Source of the DNA: Vasconcelosia minhoensis LEGE 07310
Lineage (GTDB): Bacteria > Cyanobacteriota > Cyanobacteriia > Phormidesmidales > Phormidesmidaceae
Length of the DNA stretch: 43,922 bases
Assembly: GCF_015207255.1 (NCBI RefSeq)
Contig: NZ_JADEXG010000046.1
Coordinates: 1 to 43,922 of the forward strand
Direction: 5' to 3'
Under the pieces are notes generated by a model. The model saw only the letters and a list, made by a program, of their open reading frames with translations. It was not told where the DNA came from and searched no databases. The position numbers and the translations under genes were made by a program. Positions 36,207 through 43,922 of the stretch are shown piece after piece (position 1 is the stretch's first letter; the number at the start of each line of letters is the position of its first letter).

Positions 36207-37106
36207 CTAGTAAACCTGCTTGCGGGTGGCCCAGCGAGACAGAATGCTGGTCAGCAGCACGATTAGGACCAGAATCAGGGAAGCGGCCCAGGCTAGCTCC
36301 CGCTGATTTTCGTAGGGCACCGCGGCAAAGTTGTAAACCAGTACGGATAGGGAAGCAATGGGGCTAAGCAGGTCATCGGTCCAATACTGGGCAAACAGCG
36401 CCGTAAAGATGAGAGGCGCCGTTTCCCCCGCCGCCCGGGCGACAGCTAGGGTCAGGCCGGTTGCGATCGCGGGCAGGGCCGCCGGTAGCACCACCCGCAG
36501 CACCGTCTGAAACTTCGATGCACCCATCCCCAGCGACGCCCAACGGACGGACTGGGGCACAATTTGCAGCGACTCATCGGTCGTGCGGACGATAATCGGC
36601 AGCATCAGTACCGCCAGGGCGGCACCGCCCGCGATCGCGGAAAAGCCAAAGAACGGCAGCACCAGCAGACCGTAGATAAATACCCCCATCAGAATCGAAG
36701 GGACGCCGCTTAGCACGTTGGTCGCGAACCGAATCCAGCGGGGTATCTGCCCGGAGCTGAATTCGGCCAGATAAATGGCTGCTAGAACGCCAAAGGGGAC
36801 GCTAATCAAAGCCCCAATGGCAACCATGATCAGCGTTCCGGCTAGGGCATTGGCAAAGCCCCCCTCATTTGCCGAAAGGGGCGGCGGTGGTAGTCGGGTA
36901 AAGGCTGCAACATCGAGCCGGGAAAATCCTTGGACCAGGACGTAGGCGATAACTAGAAAGAGGGGGACGAGCGCCGTGAGCAGACAAAGCCCCGCCACAA
37001 CGGTCCAGGCTGTCTCGCCAAGCGATTGGCGAGAGCCTTTTTTTCGGGTGATGTTCTTGGCATTCTGATCGGGCTGCCGGGAGTCGGCCTGAGAATGGGA
37101 AGTCAT
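36207..37106 (-). CDS. pstA: Phosphate ABC transporter permease PstA
   Basis: This 299-residue inner-membrane permease has about six transmembrane segments. The ABC permease coupling loop appears as [20 protein letters not shown]. The hydrophilic N-terminus (about 30 residues) precedes the first helix. It pairs with PstC to form the phosphate channel and is energised by PstB. It lies between pstC and pstB on the same strand. Confidence 0.95.
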   Translation of the reverse strand: MTSHSQADSRQPDQNAKNITRKKGSRQSLGETAWTVVAGLCLLTALVPLFLVIAYVLVQGFSRLDVAAFTRLPPPPLSANEGGFANALAGTLIMVAIGALISVPFGVLAAIYLAEFSSGQIPRWIRFATNVLSGVPSILMGVFIYGLLVLPFFGFSAIAGGAALAVLMLPIIVRTTDESLQIVPQSVRWASLGMGASKFQTVLRVVLPAALPAIATGLTLAVARAAGETAPLIFTALFAQYWTDDLLSPIASLSVLVYNFAAVPYENQRELAWAASLILVLIVLLTSILSRWATRKQVY

Positions 37107-37171
37107 AGGTTTTGGTGAGGCAGTTTAGCGAGACGGGCGTAGAGGATTAATCCAAAAGCATAGGCAGCAGC

Positions 37172-38128
37172 TTAATAGGGCTTGAGCTTCCGAATGATCA
37201 GCTCAGCCAGCACATTCACAATCAGCGTCATCAAGAATAGGACCAGCCCGGCATACATCAGCGCGGCCACCTGGAGGCCGCTGGCTTCAGCAAACTGATT
37301 TGCCATCAGAGACGCGATCGTATTGGCTGGAGCCAAAATCGAAATATTGAAGTTATTCGAGTTGCCAATCAGCAGGGTCACCGCCATGGTTTCTCCTAAG
37401 GCTCGGCCTAGGGCCAGCATGGTGCCGCCGATGATGCCAGAGATGCCCGCCGGAATCAGCACCCGAAAAATGGTCGTCCAGCGGGTCGCACCCATGCCCA
37501 TCGACGCCTGCCTGAGGCTGGGCGGCAGGGAAGTCAGAGAATCGCGAGAAATTGCCGTAATCACCGGCAAAATCATCACGGTGAGGATAATCCCCGCCGG
37601 CAGCATCCCAGGGCCAATGTAATCTGTCCTAAAGAGCGGAAACCAGCCCAGGGTATCGTGCAGCCAGCCGCCAATGGGCTTCAGGAAAGGAATGAGCACG
37701 TAGATTCCCCAAAGGCCATAGACCACGCTGGGAATCGCTGCCAGCAGCTCGACCATAAAGGCCAGCGGGGTACGAATCTTAGCGGGCAGAAAATCTTCGC
37801 TGAGAAAAATAGCTGTACCGACCCCCAACGGAAACGCCAGCAGCAGTGCGATGAAAGAGCTCACCAGCGTCCCGTAGATCATCGGCAGCGCGCCGTAGAC
37901 GCTCTCTACTGGGTTCCAAGCGCTTGTATAGATAAAGCTCAGCCCAAATTCGCGAATTGCTGGCCAAGCATTGATTGTGACCTGAATGCCAATAATCACT
38001 AGGACAGCTGCTACCGCTAGCGCAAAGCCCTGGGTCACTATCCGAAAACCCCGATCGAGCCACTTGGATTGACCCGATCGAGCGGGGATAGCGGCTTGAG
38101 AACTATCGTTGTAAGCGGGTGCGGTCAT
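37172..38128 (-). CDS. pstC: Phosphate ABC transporter permease PstC
   Basis: This 318-residue permease has about six membrane helices. The coupling loop reads RQASMGMGATRWTTIFRVLI, and the helix-rich GGTMLALGRALGETMAVTLL region is diagnostic. It partners with PstA in phosphate transport. It is the first gene of the pstCAB run. Three Pho-box-like repeats lie 82-111 bases upstream, and the last overlaps a TATAAT -10 box, so it is probably under SphS-SphR phosphate control. Confidence 0.95.
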   Translation of the reverse strand: MTAPAYNDSSQAAIPARSGQSKWLDRGFRIVTQGFALAVAAVLVIIGIQVTINAWPAIREFGLSFIYTSAWNPVESVYGALPMIYGTLVSSFIALLLAFPLGVGTAIFLSEDFLPAKIRTPLAFMVELLAAIPSVVYGLWGIYVLIPFLKPIGGWLHDTLGWFPLFRTDYIGPGMLPAGIILTVMILPVITAISRDSLTSLPPSLRQASMGMGATRWTTIFRVLIPAGISGIIGGTMLALGRALGETMAVTLLIGNSNNFNISILAPANTIASLMANQFAEASGLQVAALMYAGLVLFLMTLIVNVLAELIIRKLKPY

Positions 38129-38209
38129 GCCGGGATACCAATCGGATTGGGAGGGGGACAGGGCAAACTAGGTCAGAAGATTCAGATCAGCTAATTGGCC
38201 TACAGGATT

Positions 38210-38239
38210 ATAGGAAATCAAGGTAAAGAGAACATTAAC
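38210..38239 (-). promoter_or_regulatory. Pho-box-like triple repeat upstream of pstC
   Basis: On the minus strand three 8-mers, GTTAATGT, CTTTACCT and TTTCCTAT, start at exact 11-base intervals (plus-strand blocks 38232-38239, 38221-38228 and 38210-38217). This matches the spaced direct-repeat form of cyanobacterial SphR/PhoB boxes. The last repeat runs into TATAAT. Confidence 0.65.
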
Positions 38240-38545
38240 AGCGGAAGGGCTATGTTTTCTGCTGTTCTGGCCTGAAAGCGCTTTTACGCATTCCTTCTCG
38301 ACAGCTTCTACTTCACAGACAACTGTCTTGGAGGGTATGGAGTCGGGTCACCTCCATCAACAGCCGTATCGCTTGTGCTTATGGAATTGAGCGCTGACAT
38401 CGTCATTCGCTCCAACCGGTGATCAGCGATTATGTTCCTTATGAAAAAAACATCTACCGAGAGCAAGATTATTGTTCGGAACTCAAGCGACGAAGGATAG
38501 AAACGCTATAAGCTTTCCTAATACTGACTGGGCAGGCTGGGTTTT

Positions 38546-38578
38546 GTTAACCTTCTCTTTACGATACCCACCTATGAT
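38546..38578 (+). promoter_or_regulatory. Pho-box-like triple repeat upstream of pstS
   Basis: GTTAACCT (38546-38553), CTTTACGA (38557-38564) and CCACCTAT (38568-38575) are spaced by 11 bases and mirror the pstC-side repeats. The third merges with a possible -10 TATGAT (38573-38578). The rest of the 484-base pst gap (about 38240-38545) showed no further feature. Confidence 0.65.
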
Positions 38579-38612
38579 TGCTACGAAATAGTTAAGGAAC
38601 GCAAACTCAGAC

Positions 38613-39737
38613 ATGGTACTGCTTAAAAAGTTTGACCCCAAACAAAAAATGCTCTTTGCCGCCTTCGCGGCGCTAGCGCTCGGCACCGCTGGCTGCGCTA
38701 CCGATACGTCGGAAGCGCCAGCCCCTTCAGAGGACGCCGGAGCGGCCGGTGAAACTACCTCAGACTCCGGTGGACAAGAGTTTGATATGACGCTGAACGG
38801 TGCGGGTGCCTCTTTCCCGGCGCCGCTCTATCAGAGCTGGTTCTCTAAAATTCAGCAGGACGTCTATCCGGGGCTGAAGATCAACTATCAGTCCGTTGGT
38901 AGTGGTGCTGGGGTTGAGCAGTATCTGGCCGGAACCGTTGACTTTGGCGCTAGCGATGCGCCGCTGACGGACGAAGAAAAGTCACAGTTCAGCAGTCAGT
39001 ATGGGGCAGACCCGATTCAGGTACCGATGACGGGCGGTCTAGTGGTCTTTGCCTACAATCTGTCGGGCGTTGACAATCTACAGCTCAGCCGCGAAGACTA
39101 CTGCGGCATTGTGAGCGGTGACATTACGAGCTGGGACGACCCGGCGATTGTCGAAGCGAATCCCGATGCCGAGTTGCCCAGCGAACCGATTAATTTTGTC
39201 CACCGCTCTGACGGCAGCGGTACCACCTTCCTATTTACGAATCACATTCAAGCCGCCTGCCCCAATTGGACTGCGGGAGCGGCAAAGACCGTAGACTGGC
39301 CCGTGGGCGTCGGCGCTAAGGGTAATGAAGGCATTGCCGCTCAGATCCAGCAAACCAATGGCTCTATCGGCTACGTTGAGTATACCTACGCCAACGAAAA
39401 TAATATTTCGATGGCAAGCCTGGAGAATCAGGCAGGTAACTACATCGAGCCGTCGCCTGAAGCGGGTGCAGCCGTTTTAGAGGGGCAGGAAATTCCTGAC
39501 GATTTTGCCTTGACCGTTCCCGACCCGGAAGGCGATCAGGCTTATCCGATTGTCGGCCTGACTTGGATGCTGCTCTACCCGGAGTATGACGACCCTCAAA
39601 AAGCCGAGGCGATCAATGCCATGGTTGAATGGGCTCTGCAAGAGGGAGACGAGCAGGCAACGGAACTGGGCTATATTCCTCTGACCGAAGGCGTGCAGGA
39701 AAGCGTCGTGAGCACCGTCAAGGAGCAGGTTAAGTAG
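38613..39737 (+). CDS. pstS: Periplasmic phosphate-binding lipoprotein
   Basis: This 374-residue solute-binding protein delivers phosphate to PstCA. An N-terminal signal peptide with a lipobox (LGTAGC, cysteine near residue 28) indicates membrane lipid anchoring. It is followed by a low-complexity acidic/alanine linker. Phosphate-binding family segments are LNGAGASFPAPLYQSWFSKI, GTVDFGASDAPLTDEEKSQF and NFVHRSDGSGTTFLFTNHI. It diverges from pstCAB and carries its own Pho-box-like repeats, allowing separate, higher expression of the binding protein. Confidence 0.96.
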   Translation: MVLLKKFDPKQKMLFAAFAALALGTAGCATDTSEAPAPSEDAGAAGETTSDSGGQEFDMTLNGAGASFPAPLYQSWFSKIQQDVYPGLKINYQSVGSGAGVEQYLAGTVDFGASDAPLTDEEKSQFSSQYGADPIQVPMTGGLVVFAYNLSGVDNLQLSREDYCGIVSGDITSWDDPAIVEANPDAELPSEPINFVHRSDGSGTTFLFTNHIQAACPNWTAGAAKTVDWPVGVGAKGNEGIAAQIQQTNGSIGYVEYTYANENNISMASLENQAGNYIEPSPEAGAAVLEGQEIPDDFALTVPDPEGDQAYPIVGLTWMLLYPEYDDPQKAEAINAMVEWALQEGDEQATELGYIPLTEGVQESVVSTVKEQVK

Positions 39738-39883
39738 GTCAAATTGGCCCAAGCTATCTTCACATTGCCTACGGGCGAATGATTCAGCTCAACTTCTGGG
39801 GTTGCCTTTTGGGGCAGCCCTTTTGTCTGTTGGGCCAGTCAGGGACTATAGTACGGTTGTCCAGAGCTGGGCTTGAGCAGGCG

Positions 39884-42649
39884 ATGCAGATCCTTTCGGT
39901 TACGCTGACCAATTTCAAGACTCACCGCGATCGCCATTTTGAATTTCAGCCTGGTACAAACGCCATCTGCGGCGAAAACGGCGCGGGCAAGTCCAGCATT
40001 CTAGAAGCGATCGCCTGGACCCTGTTTAACTACCAGGGCAGCTACCGGCAGGAAGACCTGATCCGCAACGGCAGCAGCAGCGCCCAGGTGAGGATTGCCT
40101 TTGTTTCTAGCCGCGATGGTCGCACCTACGACGTGCAGCGCAGCACCGGTAAGGGCTATGTCCTATTTGACCCGCAGCTCAATCAGCGGCTGCCCTACAC
40201 CCACTATAAAGAGGACGTTGCCCCCTGGCTGCGGCAGCATCTGGGCGTCCCCCCCGGCACCGATCTGAGCCAGCTGTTTGCCAATACCATCGGCGTCCCC
40301 CAGGGCACCTTCACCGTTGACTTTTTGCTCAGCCCGGAAAAGCGCAAGCCAATTTTTGACACCGTGCTCAAGGTAGAGGAATACCGGGCCGTATTTACCC
40401 AGACCAACGGCCTGCGCAAATACGCCGAGGCCCAGTCGCAGCGGCTGAAGGATCTGATCGCCCAGTACGAAGAACGCCTGGAGTCCTGGGAGGGCTTGCA
40501 GACCCGCCATCAGGCCATGCAGCAGGCGATCGCGCAGGCCGAAACCCAGCTCCAGCAGCTGCAAACCCAGCTCCAGCAGCTGCAAACCCAAAGGCAGCAG
40601 CTCCAGGCCCAGCAGGCCCAGCTTCAGCAGGTGCAGCAGCAGCTCCAGACCTTGATGAACCAGGCCGAAGCCCAGCGGCAGCGGCAGCAGATGCTCGACC
40701 AGGCCCGGACGCGATCGCAGCAGGCCCTCACCCTCTGCCAGACCCATCAGCCTGCCCACGATGCCTTTCGCGCCGCCGAAGCCCAGCTTCAGGTATTGGC
40801 CCAGCAGCAGCAGCAGCAAAAAGCTTTGCTCACCCAGCAGCAGCAGCAGCAAAAAGCTCTGACTCAGCGGCAGGACGACCTCACCCGGTTTCAGCTCCAG
40901 CTAGAGCAGTTTGAGCAGACCGAGGTCGAGCTGCAGGGGCTGGCCGCTGCCGTTCAGCAGCAGCAGCAGCTCGAAGCCCAGCAGCAGCAGGTGACGCAGC
41001 AGCAGCAGGCACTAGCCCAGGTGCGTTTGCAGCAGCAGCAGGCGACGGCCCAGCAACAGAATCTAATTCAGGAAATCGACCAGATTGACCAGAAAATCCA
41101 GCAGCTCCAGGCGCTGAGCCCAGCGGTGGAGCCGATTCCCGAGTGGGAGCAGCAGCGCGATCGCGTCCAGCGGCAGCTCAGCCGCATCGCCGCCGCCCAG
41201 CAGTTTGCCGCCGACCTAGAAACGCTCTTGGCCAGCGGCCAGCAGCAGCAGCAGGACTATCAGCAGCAGGTTTCGGTCGCTTTACAGCAGCTAGAAGCCC
41301 TACCGGCGGAGGGAGCAAGTGCGGCTGCGGTAATTGAGTCGGTACGCAGCGTGATCGCCACCGGCCAGCGGCTGACCCAAGCTAGCCTCAACGGCATTCA
41401 GGAAATTTTGCAAGACCTGACCGGCCAGGTTGATCAGGCTCGTTTAAATCAGCAGCTAACGGACTTGCAAACCCGTTTGCAGCAGGGCTACCGCCAGCGA
41501 GCCGAGCTGTCCACCCTGGCAGACCGACAGGCCCAGCGATCGCAGCGATCGCAGCAGCAGCGGCAGCTAGAAACTGAGCTGGCTGAACTGGCCCAGACCC
41601 TGACGGCAGAGCCCGAGCTCAAAGCTCAGCAGGCCGAGCTGTCCCAAAGCCTCCAGCAGCTGAATAATCCCCAGGGCCGCAGCCGTCTACTGCAAGACCA
41701 GCTGAAGCAGCAGCCTAAAGTGCGGCAGCAGTACAGCCAGATGCAGAAAACCCAGACCGACTTAGAGCAGCGGCTGAAAGCGCTAGAAATAGAACTACAG
41801 GCGTTTGCAACGCTTGACGCCGAAGTTCAGCAGCAGCAGCAGCACCGACAGACCCACCAGGCCGGGTATCTGCTTTATATCCAAAATCAGCAAACGGCAG
41901 AACAGCTGCCCCAGAATGAGGCCGACTTTCAGGGCGCGATCGCGACACTCACCCAGCTCCAAACCCAAATCGACGCCCTCCAAAACCGCCATCAAACCCT
42001 CTCCGACGGCTTTGACCCGCAGGCTCTGGCCCAGCTAGAGCAGCAGTGTAGCGAACTCAAGTCCCAGGCCGACCAGCTCAGCGGCGGCCTACCCCAGCAG
42101 CGTCAGCTCGAACAGGAGCTGGCTAGCCAGATTGCGGCCCTGCAGGCGACCGCCGAGAAACGCGATCAGGCTCAGGCCGACCTGAAGCAGCGCGATCGCA
42201 CCAAGCGCTTTATCAACTTTGCCCGTAAGGTTTACAAAACTGCCGGACCCCGGATTACCGAACGCTACGTACAGAACGTCTCCCGCGAAGCTGACCGGCT
42301 GTTTCGCGACCTGCTCAACCGGCCCAATGTCGCCCTCACCTGGACCCGGGACTACGAAATCATCGTGCAGGAAGGCGAGCACCGCCGCCGCTTTGTGAAT
42401 CTATCCGGCGGCGAGCAAATGTGTGCGGCCCTAGCGGTGCGCCTGGCCTTACTGAAGGTGCTAGCCGATATTGACGTGGCCTTCTTTGACGAGCCAACCA
42501 CGAATATGGATCGGCAGAGGCGCGAAAGCCTGGCCGAAGCGATCGGACGCATCCGCGCCTTCAAGCAGCTCTTCGTCATCAGCCACGATGACACCTTTGA
42601 AAAAGTCACCGAAAACGTCATCATCGTAGAGCGAGACGGCGATGCCTAA
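39884..42649 (+). CDS. SbcC/Rad50-like ATPase with glutamine-rich coiled coil
   Basis: This 921-residue SMC-like ATPase has the N-terminal Walker A GENGAGKSS (about 29-37), the C-terminal signature LSGGEQMCAAL (about 840) and Walker B VAFFDEPTTN (about 865). Two coiled-coil arms lie between. SbcC/Rad50 proteins work with an SbcD/Mre11 nuclease in double-strand break processing; no such partner is in the window. The arms are unusually rich in glutamine encoded by CAG tracts, with a duplicated QQQQQKALLTQQQQQQKAL unit near 40805-40860. No CxxC zinc hook is present. The open frame begins at 39779, but the ATG at 39884 aligns with the conserved MQILSVTLTNFKTHRDR start. Confidence 0.85.
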   Translation: MQILSVTLTNFKTHRDRHFEFQPGTNAICGENGAGKSSILEAIAWTLFNYQGSYRQEDLIRNGSSSAQVRIAFVSSRDGRTYDVQRSTGKGYVLFDPQLNQRLPYTHYKEDVAPWLRQHLGVPPGTDLSQLFANTIGVPQGTFTVDFLLSPEKRKPIFDTVLKVEEYRAVFTQTNGLRKYAEAQSQRLKDLIAQYEERLESWEGLQTRHQAMQQAIAQAETQLQQLQTQLQQLQTQRQQLQAQQAQLQQVQQQLQTLMNQAEAQRQRQQMLDQARTRSQQALTLCQTHQPAHDAFRAAEAQLQVLAQQQQQQKALLTQQQQQQKALTQRQDDLTRFQLQLEQFEQTEVELQGLAAAVQQQQQLEAQQQQVTQQQQALAQVRLQQQQATAQQQNLIQEIDQIDQKIQQLQALSPAVEPIPEWEQQRDRVQRQLSRIAAAQQFAADLETLLASGQQQQQDYQQQVSVALQQLEALPAEGASAAAVIESVRSVIATGQRLTQASLNGIQEILQDLTGQVDQARLNQQLTDLQTRLQQGYRQRAELSTLADRQAQRSQRSQQQRQLETELAELAQTLTAEPELKAQQAELSQSLQQLNNPQGRSRLLQDQLKQQPKVRQQYSQMQKTQTDLEQRLKALEIELQAFATLDAEVQQQQQHRQTHQAGYLLYIQNQQTAEQLPQNEADFQGAIATLTQLQTQIDALQNRHQTLSDGFDPQALAQLEQQCSELKSQADQLSGGLPQQRQLEQELASQIAALQATAEKRDQAQADLKQRDRTKRFINFARKVYKTAGPRITERYVQNVSREADRLFRDLLNRPNVALTWTRDYEIIVQEGEHRRRFVNLSGGEQMCAALAVRLALLKVLADIDVAFFDEPTTNMDRQRRESLAEAIGRIRAFKQLFVISHDDTFEKVTENVIIVERDGDA

Positions 42650-42676
42650 ACTCGGCTGACTTTTACGGAATAGGCC

Positions 42677-43705
42677 ATGGCACTATTATTCTGGTCTGGG
42701 GTACTGCTCGTCTCGGTGTGGGCGGCCCACTGGGGCTCAGACAAGCTAGCGGTGCCGTTGGAAAAGCTGCAGCGGCAGTGGGGTTTGAGTGAGGCAGCGG
42801 GAGCCGCCTTTGTCGCCTTGGCCACGGCCAGTCCCGAGATCGGCACCAATACGGCCAGCGCGGTGCAGGGACTGTCGGACATTGGCCTGGGCAATCTGCT
42901 GGGCAGCAACATTATTTCTGTCCCCGCGATTGTCACCGTGGCTTTCCTGGCGTCGCGCACCGAAGGCAGCGGGCAGAAACAGCGGCCCGAGCTACAGGTT
43001 AAAGTGGAGGCGCTGACGATACAGGCGCTGCCCTATATCGCCATCATTATTCTGGCCGCCATTCTGACTGTACCGCCTGCCTGGCGCGGGCTTCAGCCTG
43101 TAGACGGCTGGATTATGCTGGCAGCCTATGCGGTCTACGTGGCTCAGGCCATTTTGCGACAGCGACAGCGGGGGCAGCGGGTGCGGTGGGGTCGGAGGGA
43201 AATTGCGATCGCCCTCCTCGGTGTCCTCGTCCTCGCTTTGGGCGCCTATTTTGTAGTGACGGCAACCGAGAAAATCGTCTCGATCCTGGGCATTTCCGAA
43301 CTGATCGGCGGCCTGTTCATCACCTCTACCCTCAGCATTGCGCCGGAAGTTTTCGCCACCTGGAGCGTCGCCCGCAGCGGTCAGGTGACGGCGGCCACCG
43401 CCAGCGTGATTGCTGACAATACGGCGACGATGACCCTGGCCTTCTTTCCCCTAGCGCTGGTGACCCTGCCGATTGAGAATATGCTTCTGTATAGCGTCAA
43501 CCTGGCCTTTGTCGCCATCTTTGCCCTGCTGTACGCCGCCTTTATCCAATGGGGAAAGCTGGCCCACAGCTTTGAGCGTTGGGAAGTGCTGACGCTGATT
43601 GCTGTTTATCTCATTTATTTAGCAGTCATTGTGTTCGGCGTATTCAGGGATTTGTTGCATGAATTGAGAAAGGGACAGGGGTTTCCCATCTCGGTCGTTT
43701 TCTAG
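42677..43705 (+). CDS. Sodium/calcium exchanger-family membrane protein
   Basis: This 342-residue protein has about nine to ten hydrophobic segments and the two inverted alpha repeats of the cation/calcium antiporter superfamily. The first is LATASPEIGTNTASAVQGLS leading to LGNLLGSNIISVPAIV. The second, FITSTLSIAPEVFATWSVAR followed by SVIADNTATMTLAF, keeps the PE acid but lacks the GSN end. It probably exchanges calcium or another cation for sodium or protons; specificity is unknown. The final residues (HELRKGQGFPISVVF) run four bases into the convergent transposase gene, so the natural C-terminus may have been altered by the insertion. Confidence 0.8.
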   Translation: MALLFWSGVLLVSVWAAHWGSDKLAVPLEKLQRQWGLSEAAGAAFVALATASPEIGTNTASAVQGLSDIGLGNLLGSNIISVPAIVTVAFLASRTEGSGQKQRPELQVKVEALTIQALPYIAIIILAAILTVPPAWRGLQPVDGWIMLAAYAVYVAQAILRQRQRGQRVRWGRREIAIALLGVLVLALGAYFVVTATEKIVSILGISELIGGLFITSTLSIAPEVFATWSVARSGQVTAATASVIADNTATMTLAFFPLALVTLPIENMLLYSVNLAFVAIFALLYAAFIQWGKLAHSFERWEVLTLIAVYLIYLAVIVFGVFRDLLHELRKGQGFPISVVF

Positions 43706-43922
43706 GCTGCAACGCGGTAGCTATCAGGCATTCCGAGCTGCGTCATCCGGTTGAGCGCCTTACATTCAATCATCAACTCGGTGGTTTGAGCTGCTATCTT
43801 TCTGGCACACACCTCACCTGTGAAAACGGTTTTGAGTCGGTACATCCCCGTCTCGCTGAGCGAACGGCGGTGATAGTTGACTTCTTCTTTCCAAGCTGAG
43901 CGATCCACTTTGCGGATGCGTC
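43702..43922 (-). CDS. IS5-like transposase, C-terminal part (runs off window)
   Basis: The frame is open to the window edge and ends at 43702. It reads RIRKVDRSAWKEEVNYHRRS and then LSETGMYRLKTVFTGEVCA before ALNRMTQLGMPDSYR. That is the C-terminal pattern of IS5-type DDE transposases, with the last catalytic glutamate in the ETGMYR segment. Only about 72 residues are visible. It is convergent with the exchanger gene and overlaps its stop by four bases, so the insertion sequence end should lie inside or just at the exchanger 3' end. The start and left end are outside the window. Confidence 0.8.
   Translation of the reverse strand, partial: RIRKVDRSAWKEEVNYHRRSLSETGMYRLKTVFTGEVCARKIAAQTTELMIECKALNRMTQLGMPDSYRVAA

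Noticed and set aside
40163-40852. Leucine-rich 229-codon minus-strand frame
   Set aside because: It is the complement of CAG glutamine tracts read as CTG leucine, so the apparent hydrophobic repeats are an artefact.
40800-41300. CRISPR array or tandem repeat locus
   Set aside because: The repetition is CAG codon tracts within an open coiled-coil frame, without regular repeats and unique spacers.

Overview
The window is chromosomal DNA from a cyanobacterium. The RNA polymerase largest subunit is split into rpoC1 and rpoC2. Ferredoxin-type narB and nirA sit beside ntcB and a cnaT-like gene, and the HIP1 octamer GCGATCGC recurs throughout, for example near 7579, 14388, 16806, 22327, 33366 and 36604. 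Use of an NrtP-type permease for nitrate rather than an NrtABCD transporter, together with the fairly high GC, would suit a Leptolyngbya/Synechococcales-like or marine lineage, but the species cannot be named from sequence alone.

Region 1 (1-7250, minus strand) is a defence island. A type III-like restriction subunit gene (broken by one apparent frameshift), a hicB-hicA toxin-antitoxin pair, a wrecked antitoxin gene and a large beta-class DNA methyltransferase lie in one transcriptional direction. The wrecked antitoxin carries a 164-bp non-coding mobile element with 18-bp terminal inverted repeats and an exact 9-bp target duplication. The methyltransferase has an AT-rich block covering its target-recognition region, and a GC-rich palindromic intergenic repeat lies just upstream of it.

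Region 2 (7500-19530) is nitrate assimilation. nirA-nrtP-narB run on the minus strand. A HEAT-repeat gene, ntcB and a cnaT-like gene run the other way. The roughly 600-bp divergent gap holds a perfect NtcA site with a correctly spaced -10 box pointing toward nirA. About 100 nt downstream of the predicted start is a strong terminator-like hairpin, which implies an NtcA-driven small RNA or an attenuated nirA leader. A second perfect NtcA promoter precedes ntcB. A psiE-like gene, a membrane-anchored phage-type lysozyme gene and a polyphosphate-glucokinase-like ROK gene flank the cluster.

Region 3 (19500-32200) is core information processing: rpsT-tatD-rpoB-rpoC1-rpoC2 on the minus strand, with hisD diverging from rpsT.

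Region 4 (32300-43922) holds hslO (Hsp33), a four-carbon acid sugar kinase-like gene, an uncharacterised small gene and a divergent phosphate-uptake locus (pstC-pstA-pstB against pstS) with three 11-bp-phased Pho-box-like repeats on each side. It ends with a glutamine-rich SbcC/Rad50-like ATPase that has no zinc-hook CxxC, a cation exchanger, and the 3' end of an IS5-like transposase running off the window. No rRNA, tRNA or CRISPR array was recognised.
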